A stretch of 64,000 nucleotides of DNA. Origin: Antedon bifida (taxonomy: Eukaryota > Echinodermata > Crinoidea > Comatulida > Antedonidae). The notes beneath the pieces were generated by a model. It saw nothing but the letters and a program-made list of their open reading frames with translations, did not search any database and was not told the DNA's origin. The position numbers were made by a program, and so were the translations under genes. Location: the NCBI GenBank assembly GCA_963402885.1, contig OY727095.1:28339001-28403000 (forward strand), read 5' to 3'. Shown here one piece after another: positions 24,945 through 36,900 of the stretch (the stretch's first letter is position 1; each line of letters starts with the position of its first letter).

Positions 24945-24952
24945 CTGTAGAA

Positions 24953-25795
24953 GTGAGAAGATGACGTTTGTGGTGGTTTAATATCGCATTCCACATAGGC
25001 ATCAACGATAAATATAATTATTTTAGTGGCGGATTCAGAGGAGGGGGGGGGGGGCGCACCCTCCGCACGCCCCAAGCATAAATAAAAGTGTATATATACG
25101 TCAAAAATGGAACGCCGTGGTTAATTACAGTTCATCATCATAGAGGAAACTGTGGTAACTGTGTACTGAAGAAGTATACATTATAGCAACCGATTTTCTA
25201 GGCCACCCACCCAACTGTATCAATACCTATTTATATTTATATATTTAATTTCTTCAAAAAATTGATGTAAATAAATATTGAGCTATAATAAGCATTACAT
25301 GTTGCGCTTTTTTCGGGGCTTTCCCTGATGTACGTTCGCATTAAACTTGAACGCAACGCAATAAAAACTAGTGTGAGAAGATGACGTTTGTGGTGGTTTA
25401 ATATCGCATTCCACATAGGCATCAACGATAAATATAATTATTTTAGTGGCGGATTCAGAGGGGGGGGGGGGGGGGGGGGCGCACCCTCCGCACGCCCCAA
25501 GCATAAATAAAAGTGTATATATACGTCAAAAATGGAACGCCGTGGTTAATTACAGTTCTTCATCATAGAGGAAACTGTGGTAACTGTGTACTGAAGAAGT
25601 ATACATTATAGCAACCGATTTTCTAGGCCACCCACCCAACTGTATCAATACCTATTTATATTTATATATTTAATTTCTTCAAAAAATTGATGTAAATAAA
25701 TATTGAGCTATAATAAGCATTACATGTTGCGCTTTTTTCGGGGCTTTCCCTGATGTACGTTCGCATTAAACTTGAACGCAACGCAATAAAAACTA
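24953..25795. repeat. 420-bp tandem duplication next to the PAN exon
   Basis: Units 24953-25372 and 25373-25795 are almost identical, both starting GTGAGAAGATGACGTTTGTG and ending AACGCAACGCAATAAAAACTA. Each contains GTGGCGGATTCAGAGG followed by a G run of variable length (9 or more), a polymerase-slippage hot spot. The duplication starts eight bases upstream of the PAN exon and so copies part of its pyrimidine tract. Confidence 0.9.
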
Positions 25796-26671
25796 AATAC
25801 TGAAATGAATGAATGAAATCGGCAACAAAATGTTATATCGTCCTGTAATTAGTCACGTGTGTTTATTGGAGGGAAAAGTATGATCGTTTTGCTCATTGGT
25901 AAGCATGCTCATGAGAGTATATTTTGCTTCAAATTAGAGGTGCCATTTATCAAGAATTTTATGTGCGAGAGTACCATTTCCGGCCATCTGGGGAACAAAG
26001 TTCGCTTCGTCGTCGACGGCCATGGACAAGCATCTTTTCCCGCCATGTGCAAACGCTGACTTGCGCGAAGCGCCCTGTTGTGACGCTTTTACTTAAAATA
26101 GGCCTATGGAGAAAATGTCACCCTTTAATAGGCTATCACCTAAGTTTTCATATTTAAAATATCGATTGTTAATACATTTATAATAACGTGAGAGTGCCAT
26201 TTCCGACCATCTAGAGGTGTTATTAATTTCAAATTCACCTCAACTCAGACCCTCCTCTCTACAGTTCCGTCCCCCTCTCCTTCACAAAATCCTGGATCCG
26301 CCCCTGTTTTTTTGGCGGCACCGCGCATCCTGACTGAAACGTTAAACGTTCTTGTCAAACAAGAACTTTTAACTTATAAATTTTAAACCTAACCATTGTT
26401 AAATATGCGTTTCAAAAACATTATTATTCAATAATATTCTTCATGACCATAAATATATATTTTGTTTAACAGGATCAACATAAACAACAACATAATACCG
26501 TTGGTGGTTCACTGTCGTTTGCAATTCAAGTAGTCACCACTTTGAGTTGAGTTACATGTGAATAACACAAAAGGTGCGTAATCATGCCATATAGTGTTGA
26601 TTTATTAACTCTGAACCAACATGTAACAATCACACTATAATCAGACATCTTGCGTTTACGCTGGTATCGTC
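25796..26671. other. intergenic, no gene seen
   Basis: Short open frames near 25859-26157 show no recognisable motif. CTGGATCCGCCCCTG near 26290 resembles, in reverse, the GGCGGATTCAGAGG sequence of the neighbouring duplication, so these may be two ends of one transposon family. Confidence 0.3.
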
Positions 26672-27103
26672 TCAACTAACCATACTAGCTAGTAAGGAGA
26701 TTCCAAACGTGCGCTAGACTTGCCCCAAGTCTGTAGTTATTTCGAGGCTTTTCGATGTTTGTCTGGAGTTTACAAGCTCTCAAGTAGTATACGTATGAAA
26801 CGCCATATACGCCAAAATATTTATAATTTTTTTTACTAATATTATGTCAAAATTTCGTCTGGTAACACGACTAAGCGTGCGCCAGCTCCAGATGGCGTTT
26901 TTATGCACGACGTTCAAGACGACGACGAAGACGTCTAGCTTCGTGAATTTCATTGTTAAACCATGGTAGTGTTCGTCTTAGGCCTACGTGTAATTACAGG
27001 ACAGAGCTATTCGAATGCAGATGGCTTATACGAAACAAAGGAATCTACGAGAATATTTACATCATTATTCTCCGAGCTGTGAAAGTTTTGATTGAATTTA
27101 ATT

Positions 27104-27369
27104 GAATGCTTTGAAAAGTAAAACTATTGGCGGCGTATGTCATTCCCGCTCACGATTTTGTTTCTCAACTCCTTAAGCCTTAGTACCCTCTTCTCCTCTC
27201 TCTCCCCGCTGTCATCAATATGAATCCTCTACAGCGAATCCTAACAGACCTGGTCTTGGATCCAGTTAGTGGGGGAAAAAGCTAACATGGAGAGGTCCGG
27301 TACGCGATCAAGCTACCAAGCGGTGGGAATGACATACGCCGCCAATAGTTTGACTTGTCAAAGCATTCA
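27104..27369. mobile_element. MITE, 266 bp (second copy at 29091-29356)
   Basis: Inverted ends of about 45 bp begin GAATGCTTTGA and share GGCGGCGTATGTCATTCCC. The interior is non-coding. The identical second copy arose by the surrounding 1987-bp duplication, not by transposition. Confidence 0.8.
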
Positions 27370-27540
27370 AAACATTTCATCCAAAACATTTCATTCAAAA
27401 CATTTCATTTAAAACATTTCATTCAAAACATTTCATTCAAAACATTTCATTCAAAACATTTCATTCAAAACATTTCATTCAAAACATTTCATTCAAAATA
27501 AAACATTCGATTCAAAGCATTTCATTCAAAACATTTCATT
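27363..27540. repeat. 14-bp minisatellite (copied at 29350-29527)
   Basis: About a dozen copies of AAAACATTTCATTC with a few variants. There is no spacer variation, so it is a simple minisatellite. Confidence 0.9.
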
Positions 27541-28135
27541 CATATCGCGTCATTCAATTCATATCGATGCATTTCATTCACATATCGCGTCATAAAATGT
27601 ATATCATCGAAATGTTGCGTAAACGGCGTTCCATAAATGTGTTTAAAATGGAGCATGTGTTAGGCTAGCAATAGCAAAGTCTCAAACCGGTGATCCTCAA
27701 TACACACAGGCTAACAGAAACGTCGAAACAACAACCAGTTAAAAATCAGTCAAAACGGCAGCCGAGAGTCCACAAAATAAATTACACGATCACTGGCAAT
27801 ACAATTAAAATCACAAGAAATCGACAAAAATGGATACAACATTGTTTTGTTCAAGCTGCCCACCTCGAGCGCTGCTTTACATGTTTGTTTTGTTTATTTT
27901 ATATACAGAGGAAAGTAATACAAATATTTTGAAAAGAGAGACAATATTACTAGATGGTTCTCGAATACACATAGTAATATAGTTTCAGCATAAAAAAACT
28001 GGCGACTTCAAATGTACGTACCGCAGGACTATAACACGTTTACAGGAACGAATAAATAGACACGGTGATTCGTAGGTAGTAGTCAACTAAAATTAGCACC
28101 CTTGGAATTACTTCCGAAAGAAAACTTGTCACAAA

Positions 28136-28333
28136 ATGAGTCCAAAATTTAAGTCAAATTTAAACAAACCCAATTTGTGTTTTGTATGTAAAATTAGGAC
28201 TGAGGCCCGGGTTGAGGGATGGGGAAGAGGATGGGTGCAAAGAGGAACAATTTCTAAAAAATTATTTCATGGAAAATGTGACAGGTATTTAGAATTGCAT
28301 AAAACTGAAATAAAAAAATTAAGTTACCATTAA
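28136..28333 (+). CDS. hypothetical 65-residue open frame in a repeat (copy at 32837-33034)
   Basis: The frame begins MSPKFKSNLNKPNLCFVCK and includes Cys-x2-Cys and, later, His-x2-Cys (HGKC), a spacing seen in small zinc-binding folds. The two copies are identical because of the recent duplication. A diverged relative at about 38930-39240 does not keep the frame, which argues against selection for coding. No known family is recognised. Confidence 0.2.
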   Translation: MSPKFKSNLNKPNLCFVCKIRTEARVEGWGRGWVQRGTISKKLFHGKCDRYLELHKTEIKKLSYH

Positions 28334-28658
28334 TTTTTTAGCCAAAGTGTACACAAACTAGCAATATAAAATAATACTCAGACATGTTGGTAACATTTTA
28401 ACAGTATGTACTGTTAATAACCTACTATTTAAAAAACACTTACTATTATATAACACTCAAAATATATGTTATTACTTGTTTGCATAGCTAGCCCCATTAT
28501 TGGGGACATTTCGCCGTCATTGACATTATGTTGACATAGCACAACAATGAGAGACATTAATTTTGATGAGAAGGTCATGGAACACTAATTAAAATAACTA
28601 AAAACCTGGGACCTGTAACCCTAGGTAGGGACCCTGACGGGTACTCTCCCTCCGGGTC

Positions 28659-31600
28659 TCAACTAACCATACTAGCTAGTAAGGAGATTCCAAACGTGCG
28701 CTAGACTTGCCCCAAGTCTGTAGTTATTTCGAGGCTTTTCGATGTTTGTCTGGAGTTTACAAGCTCTCAAGTAGTATACGTATGAAACGCCATATACGCC
28801 AAAATATTTATAATTTTTTTTACTAATATTATGTCAAAATTTCGTCTGGTAACACGACTAAGCGTGCGCCAGCTCCAGATGGCGTTTTTATGCACGACGT
28901 TCAAGACGACGACGAAGACGTCTAGCTTCGTGAATTTCATTGTTAAACCATGGTAGTGTTCGTCTTAGGCCTACGTGTAATTACAGGACAGAGCTATTCG
29001 AATGCAGATGGCTTATACGAAACAAAGGAATCTACGAGAATATTTACATCATTATTCTCCGAGCTGTGAAAGTTTTGATTGAATTTAATTGAATGCTTTG
29101 AAAAGTAAAACTATTGGCGGCGTATGTCATTCCCGCTCACGATTTTGTTTCTCAACTCCTTAAGCCTTAGTACCCTCTTCTCCTCTCTCTCCCCGCTGTC
29201 ATCAATATGAATCCTCTACAGCGAATCCTAACAGACCTGGTCTTGGATCCAGTTAGTGGGGGAAAAAGCTAACATGGAGAGGTCCGGTACGCGATCAAGC
29301 TACCAAGCGGTGGGAATGACATACGCCGCCAATAGTTTGACTTGTCAAAGCATTCAAAACATTTCATCCAAAACATTTCATTCAAAACATTTCATTTAAA
29401 ACATTTCATTCAAAACATTTCATTCAAAACATTTCATTCAAAACATTTCATTCAAAACATTTCATTCAAAACATTTCATTCAAAATAAAACATTCGATTC
29501 AAAGCATTTCATTCAAAACATTTCATTCATATCGCGTCATTCAATTCATATCGATGCATTTCATTCACATATCGCGTCATAAAATGTATATCATCGAAAT
29601 GTTGCGTAAACGGCGTTCCATAAATGTGTTTAAAATGGAGCATGTGTTAGGCTAGCAATAGCAAAGTCTCAAACCGGTGATCCTCAATACACACAGGCTA
29701 ACAGAAACGTCGAAACAACAACCAGTTAAAAATCAGTCAAAACGGCAGCCGAGAGTCCACAAAATAAATTACACGATCACTGGCAATACAATTAAAATCA
29801 CAAGAAATCGACAAAAATGGATACAACATTGTTTTGTTCAAGCTGCCCACCTCGAGCGCTACTTTACATGTTTGTTTTGTTTATTTTATATACAGAGGAA
29901 AGTAATACAAATATTTTGAAAAGAGAGACAATATTACTAGATGGTTCTTGAATACACATAGTAATATAGTTTCAGCATAAAAAAACTGGCGACTTCAAAT
30001 GTACGTACCGCAGGACTATAACACGTTTACAGGAACGAATAAATAGACACGGTGCAGTCGGAAAGCCGCGTTGGTAACGCATCACTGATTTCATTCATTG
30101 TGAGGGCGCGCTTCGTGGAAAATGTTGGAATTTTTGCTATTTTAGTACACTTAGAAAATGGTATAATTTTGATATTAAATGAAATCAATAAACGTATTTC
30201 AATAGTTGAACTACAAGCGTAAATAATGATAAAAACTGTGATCTAAATTCCACAGATTTTTTGTTTCAAGAAATATCATTATTTCATGTATAAACTTTTT
30301 TACTTTAATTTTTTTTTAAATGATGGTAAAAAATCATTAAATTTCATATTTTCTAGATAAGGTTTCAAAGCGAATTTAAAATCCTTTCAAGATAAACTAT
30401 TAAGCTATCTATTAAAATAAAAATCTAATTTTAAGCTTTCTTGGGATGCAACTCCCACTAATCAAACCAAACCTACTACATTTCTGTTCTGTTTCGATCG
30501 AAAAATCGCCATTTTGAAACTTTGTTTACGTTTTACGAAGCTGGTACGAATCGTCCCGGACCGAATCGTGTCTGTGTTCAATACGGTTTTCATGCAGGCG
30601 TATTACGTCATAGGCCTAAGATTTCAATTTGCTCCCCGATTATTGTTCTATTTGGTTTCTGAGCTAGGAAAGGCTACCTACTATAATTACTTACTTGATT
30701 TCTAGCCTAGCTAGGCCTAAAAATAGTATTTTCTAGGCCTAGCTAGGCTGAGTAATTCTGATATAATAATACTAATATTAGATAGGTAGGCCTACCCTAG
30801 TGAGTGTTAATAATAGTAGCTGGGTATTCTATAGTCTAGGCTGGTGGTAGGTCTATCCCAGCTCTGCTCATATACCAAGCAAGAAGAAGCCTGAAGAAGC
30901 CTGAAGGAGAAACTAGGCCCAGAACAAATAAAAAACTGTTAAAAAAACAATAAATGGAAAAATAAAAAAAAATAACCCATTTTCAATTTATATAAGGGGA
31001 ATGTTTTATAAAATCGGGCATGTTTGTTTCAGAGACTCAAACGTGTATTTTTATATGGTCATGTTTTTAAAAAAGATAATTATGGGCCCAGCTGAAACCA
31101 AGATATAAAAATATAAGTCCATCATTTACTTGAGTATTGTTACAGTGATTGGTTGGTACTCAGTATTTCAGTATCTGGCAGTAAATGTCACACTTGTATA
31201 TAAATATTACTTTATTAGATACAACTTGCATTTCACACAAGCAACCAATTTTTTTTTAACGTATACAGAATGTGAAAAAGCAGTTTTTAATACAAATATC
31301 TTTCAAACAATACTGATATAAATAGTAAATACTACTACTGTATATATTATTTAAATAGCACCTTGTTCATCAAACATAACAAACTAGCTAGGCCTATATC
31401 ATATTAACTTACGTGAGTCTTACGGTTGTACTGATTTTATGATTGTTTTATATGTTTATATTGTATGTATCTGTGTGACTCTGGTTAATAAAGTAAATCA
31501 ATCAATCAATTGCAACTTAATTTATATCTTATCATTGACTGATCTGAAACGCTTCTAAAACTTGAATGCGTATGAATGTATATGTTATTATTATTAGCGA

Positions 31601-33359
31601 ATAAAATGAAAAACTATCAGCTGCAGCAATGATATTGAAATCGAAAAAACCATTACAGCTTCCACCGTCCAACCTCATATTGAAGAACGAGACAGAAAAT
31701 CGTCGAGTCTTGATACCAACAAAAAACCTAAAATGAAAATGAAGAGCTGAAATGTAATGAATGAAACTATTTAAATAATTGTCACTATGATATGAACAAA
31801 ACATTGCATCGTTATACAGTATAATTATTCAACAACCTGAAAACATTTTCAGATATAGGCCTACCATGAAAAAGCAGCAAATACAAAATTTCCTTATGTC
31901 TGTTTATTGTAATAATTAATAATATTATAAATAAATTGTACCCCTCAGTTGTCAATAATTTTACTATAAATAAATATTTAACTATATAGAATAGGTAGGC
32001 CTATACCTGTATCAGGCTGCGATTTGCTTAATTATCTTTTTAAAACTTCCCAATGCATCTTCAATATAGAGTAGGATTGTAACGATACTTTAATAAAACT
32101 AAATTGTAACTAAAGTATTTAAATTATTAACAGAACATGTTACTAGGCCTAGGCCGATATAATACGACAACGATCCACCAGGTCGTGCATATACTCACCT
32201 ACAACAACCACAATCAACACACCATGCACCACACACGACGGAACTAGTGCCGCGAGACGTAACAATATATGACATGAGGACCTTTTTTAAAATGTTCGCT
32301 ATAGGAAGCTTAAATAGGGTTTCAAGCCAATTTTAACGTAAAACAGACTATTGATACTTACTCTATCCATATACGTCGGTTTTTTGGTAATTCACTGTAT
32401 GGGATGCAAATCCCACTAATGGAAAATTTGTAAACAAACACCTGTTAGAAAACTTCAGTTTTGACGGACGCACACGAACTTTGGAAAGAAATTGTCGCTG
32501 ACAACAAATCCAACAAATTATTCAGAAAATTAGGTGACCTGCGACATCTTAAACATATAAGGAACTGATCTTACCATATATGGTTAATTTTTCGCCTACT
32601 AATGTTTATTAAACAGCTATTAAATAACGTATACTTTATGCTAATGTTTTCGCGCGAAACGTTGATGCTTCTGTGCCGAGAGAGGGCTTCTAAAATTTAT
32701 GACGTCATGCGAAGTCGAAAATTCAGCGATAACGGTCATATTTCCCAACGCGGCTCTCCGACTGGGTGATTCGTAGGTAGTAGTCAACTAAAATTAGCAC
32801 CCTTGGAATTACTTCCGAAAGAAAACTTGTCACAAAATGAGTCCAAAATTTAAGTCAAATTTAAACAAACCCAATTTGTGTTTTGTATGTAAAATTAGGA
32901 CTGAGGCCCGGGTTGAGGGATGGGGAAGAGGATGGGTGCAAAGAGGAACAATTTCTAAAAAATTATTTCATGGAAAATGTGACAGGTATTTAGAATTGCA
33001 TAAAACTGAAATAAAAAAATTAAGTTACCATTAATTTTTTAGCCAAAGTGTACACAAACTAGCAATATAAAATAATACTCAGACATGTTGGTAACATTTT
33101 AACAGTATGTACTGTTAATAACCTACTATTTAAAAAACACTTACTATTATATAACACTCAAAATATATGTTATTACTTGTTTGCATAGCTAGCCCCATTA
33201 TTGGGGACATTTCGCCGTCATTGACATTATGTTGACATAGCACAACAATGAGAGACATTAATTTTGATGAGAAGGTCATGGAACACTAATTAAAATAACT
33301 AAAAACCTGGGACCTGTAACCCTAGGTAGGGACCCTGACGGGTACTCTCCCTCCGGGTC
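28659..33359. repeat. 1987-bp tandem duplication, unit 2 (interrupted by a transposon)
   Basis: The same sequence as unit 1, split at 30051-30054 by a 2.7-kb transposon and resuming at 32765. The two units join at the shared word GTC. The near identity means the duplication is very recent, or that two alleles have been assembled in tandem. Confidence 0.95.
30055..32764. mobile_element. 2.7-kb non-autonomous DNA transposon
   Basis: The inverted ends read CAGTCGGAAAGCCGCGTTGG on the left and a one-mismatch reverse complement on the right. A 4-bp target duplication GGTG flanks it (30051-30054, 32765-32768), and the uninterrupted site is present in unit 1 at 28064. Inside are AT-rich sequence and two copies of a GGGATGCAA-TCCCACTAAT motif (near 30438 and 32400). 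No transposase frame is seen. The superfamily is unknown. Confidence 0.9.
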
Positions 33360-33930
33360 AAAAAGATCCCGAAACTCATCGGTGGGCAGGGGCGTTCAGG
33401 ACTATTCCTGATGATTACCCAGCCTATTTACATTTAAAATTAAACATCAAGACAAATAAATTATATATTTATCAAAATCAGTAAAATGGTTGTTAAAAAA
33501 GTATCAATTAGGAGGCAACTGAAATGACGCCTAGATTTTAAAATAGTTTAAATTAAATTGTCATTTAATTTCAATTATGGAAATATGAACAGTTACTATT
33601 ACAGTAGCTAGAACAATCTAAACACGTTTACAGACATTTCTACAGGCTAGCATTTTAATAACCTAATAACATTTACAAAATATTAATATTTGTGTAGCTG
33701 TGATTATTGCTATTTCAAATAAAATCTTCAATTTTACAGATCTTTCAGAGCTATCAATAATTTAACTTGTCAAATAGTGCAAGAAGGTGTCTACAAGTGC
33801 GCAGAATACGTATGCTAACAATCATTTTAAGGATGGCAAGCAAATGAATTTCACAGAATTCTTCAGATTGCATGGTAAATTGTATTCTTTATATTATTAA
33901 TTAATAGTATTTATTTATTAGAAATTGGGT
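33360..33930. other. 3' flank of the SLC22 gene
   Basis: AT-rich sequence between the duplication and the SLC22 stop codon; it probably includes the transporter's 3' UTR. No other feature seen. Confidence 0.3.
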
Positions 33931-36900
33931 TCAAACTACCAACTTCTCATCGACTTCGTCATCGTCAGCTACAATTTTCAGCTGGTGTGCGTCTCCATTC
34001 GATTTATTTTGTCTTGACTTTCTGAACAAAAAATTAAAATCAGGATATTGAAAAACTAATAGAAAATTAAAAGTCGTTAAATTTCAATTAATAATTGGTA
34101 AAAAATGTTTTTTCGTAATTAATGGTGTTTAAAATGTGAAGAAAGCAATTATGACGATTCACAATCATGAAACAGTTGTAGATATTTCTTAAATTAGTAG
34201 TTTATTTGACAAAAATACTCGTACCAATTTTGTTTAGGTTAGTAACTCACTGTTTGTTGGAAGGTCCAAACAAAACAATACTGAGAATTAAGGTTGTCAA
34301 GTAACTACGTAAGTTCGAAACCTCTACTTTATGACTTACATTTCCTACCTGCTAACGTCGAGAATCAATTTTAAAGGCTTACTCCATGTTTATATTTTAA
34401 TTAATAATAAGGCACTCGGCTATTAAAGAAATTCAATAAGTTATAATAGTAATAATGGTAGGGGTCTTAGGTCTCAGACAAATCACACCCCAATGAACCG
34501 TCTTGAAAGTGGATTTGTTTTAACACACGTTTCCAGTATGTCTGAAGTTGGGATCAAACCACTGTTAGTAAATTAGTAAATTTCTAATAAATAATTCTGC
34601 ATTCACTCTTTCCGTTCCACGGAACGACGGAAGGTGACACCGAATTGTGTACAGTATTGAACGGCACCGTTTCCGTTCCGTGAATATAGCTATCTGAATT
34701 GTGAGAATAATGACCGAGCGTACAACGCGATACACAATCAAACACTGTATCAATGATTCTATGGTTCATCTTTTCAATGCTTAATCATAATTATACTTAC
34801 TTTCCAAATGTCTCTCCTTCTTCAATTGTTTCTGGTAAATTAGTACCCATTGTTTCTGGTAATAATAATCCAAGAAGACCTGCAGTAACCGACAGAGAAC
34901 TGAATAATACTAGTGGTAGCGGTTCCCATATGTCCGAGATCACAAGTGCTAAAGGTGAAATGACGCTTCCTAGTCGACCTGACATAGAGGCTAAGCCCAT
35001 TCCAGCGCTCCTAAAAAAATAAGTTACATCTCCTTAGAAATCAACCATGACTTCATCTTGATTTTGTGTCGGATTTTGGAAGACTGCTTTAAAGATATTA
35101 ATTAATTAATATTAATTTTGATAACAAATAATAATTGTAATGTGTTATCAAAAAAATACATTTACCTAACAGGAGTTGGAAACAGCTCAGCCGAGTAGAC
35201 GTAAACAACGGAAAAAGCAGCAGTAAGTGCAAATTTTCCTGACATTGCAACAGCCACTCGATATACACCCGGGGCTATAGAAATAGGTACGAAGAGTATG
35301 AATAACGATTAGTTGTTTAGAATAAACTTACATTACCTACCTAAACATACGGGTAAATCATTTAACGTTTTACTATTTTTAGATTTAAAAAAATACTATA
35401 TGCAAGGTACCGCATATGAAGTTTAGTCACGGTGAGTGAATGTATGATTTTCACTTCATACATTTTATCACTTACTCCAGGTGTATTAATTGTAATCACC
35501 GTCGGAGAAACACGGCTATATACAAGGCTGCAGTCGCGCGCTCAAGTTAGTGTTTACCGACCGACCGACCAACCTACCGACCGACCAACCGACCGACATA
35601 GTGAGCTGTAGAGTCGCGTTGAAACAAAGAAGCAAAGGGAGAAAGAAATGTAAAATAATAAACAAGTCAAAAGTGGGTTGATTGCATCAATAGTTGCAGG
35701 CCTTATATTCGTCGTCCGTTGAGGGCGCATATCATAAATACGCTACTCGTTCGCAGTTTAATGTCTTGTAATCTAGCCTGATGCGTTCCAATTTCCTTAT
35801 ATTGTTATGAAAATTCTAGTGTTTTGGTGAATTCTAAAATATTATGAACATTATTGCCTGTTTTTATTTAAACCAGAAATCCTGGTTAATAGGTTGTTGT
35901 TGATAAACAGGAAAAAATCAAATGTCATTCCTCTACATAAAAAAGGCAATAAATCTCTTATTGAGAACTACCGCCCTATCTCTATACTTTCCAACTTTGC
36001 AAACATTTTTAGTGCAGTTTTTGATATAGTATATGAATACTTTGTGGAAAATAAACTTCTTACTCAATTCCAATCTGGTTTTACACCAGGTGACTCGACA
36101 ACGTATCAACTTCTCTATCTTATAAATACATTTATTAGAGCTTTAGAAAGAAGTAATCTCGGTATTTTTGGATATTTCCGATAAAGTTTGGCATAATGGG
36201 ATTATATACAAATTAAAACAATATGGAATCAATGGTACTAATGGTTTCAAAGTTACTTAAACTCACGTGAACAACGTGTTATTATTGAAGGAACTACAAG
36301 TCCTTGGGTGACCATTACAGCATGAGTATCCCAAGGATCTGTTTTGGGTCCATTTTTATTTATTGTATTCATAAAATAATGATATGGTTGATAATATCAA
36401 ATCTAATTTTAGTTTATATAAAGATGATACTTATGATATTTGTACAGACCGTAATATTTCAGAAAAAAATTTTTATGGTGATCTTAATGTAATTTATAAT
36501 GGGCAAAAAAATGGAAAGTAACATTCAATGCTAAAAAAACAAAAGCTATATTTTTTACACGTAAACATTTAGATAACTATGTTTAATGTTGAGCATCCGC
36601 TTCATTTCTTATGTTATTGTCCTTATTATAATACACAATGAGATGTTCTACTTGTAAGCGCTAACTCAAGTATTGAGGATGCCAAAGAGTTTTCTTTAAC
36701 GTATAATTTTACATTTTTAAGTGAAATTTTTATTTTTAGATCCGATCTTCTTTCGACTTGTGAAAATGCTTTGTTGTTTTATGCTATTATTGACTGTCAG
36801 TTATTATAATTATTCCTTTCTATTTATAATATTGCATTGAACACTTTCCCAACACCAATACTGTAGAGGATTACCTATTCAGTTCTACAGGCTGACTACT

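Larger units (their letters stand above)
26672..28658. repeat. 1987-bp tandem duplication, unit 1 (empty site)
   Basis: This unit recurs from 28659 with only about two substitutions seen by eye (near 27872 and 27953). It contains a small MITE (27104-27369), a 14-bp minisatellite (about 27363-27540) and a 65-codon open frame (28136-28333). The word GGTG at 28064-28067, the target of the transposon in unit 2, is single here. Confidence 0.95.

Noticed and set aside
24758-25075. Extending the PAN frame through the proline and G-run region to 25075
   Set aside because: That extension lies in the duplicated non-coding unit and crosses the length-variable G run; a clean acceptor at 24945 gives a better exon.
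27363-27540. Regular short repeats resembling a CRISPR array
   Set aside because: The 14-bp units are contiguous with no unique spacers, and the context is a spliced eukaryotic genome; it is a minisatellite.
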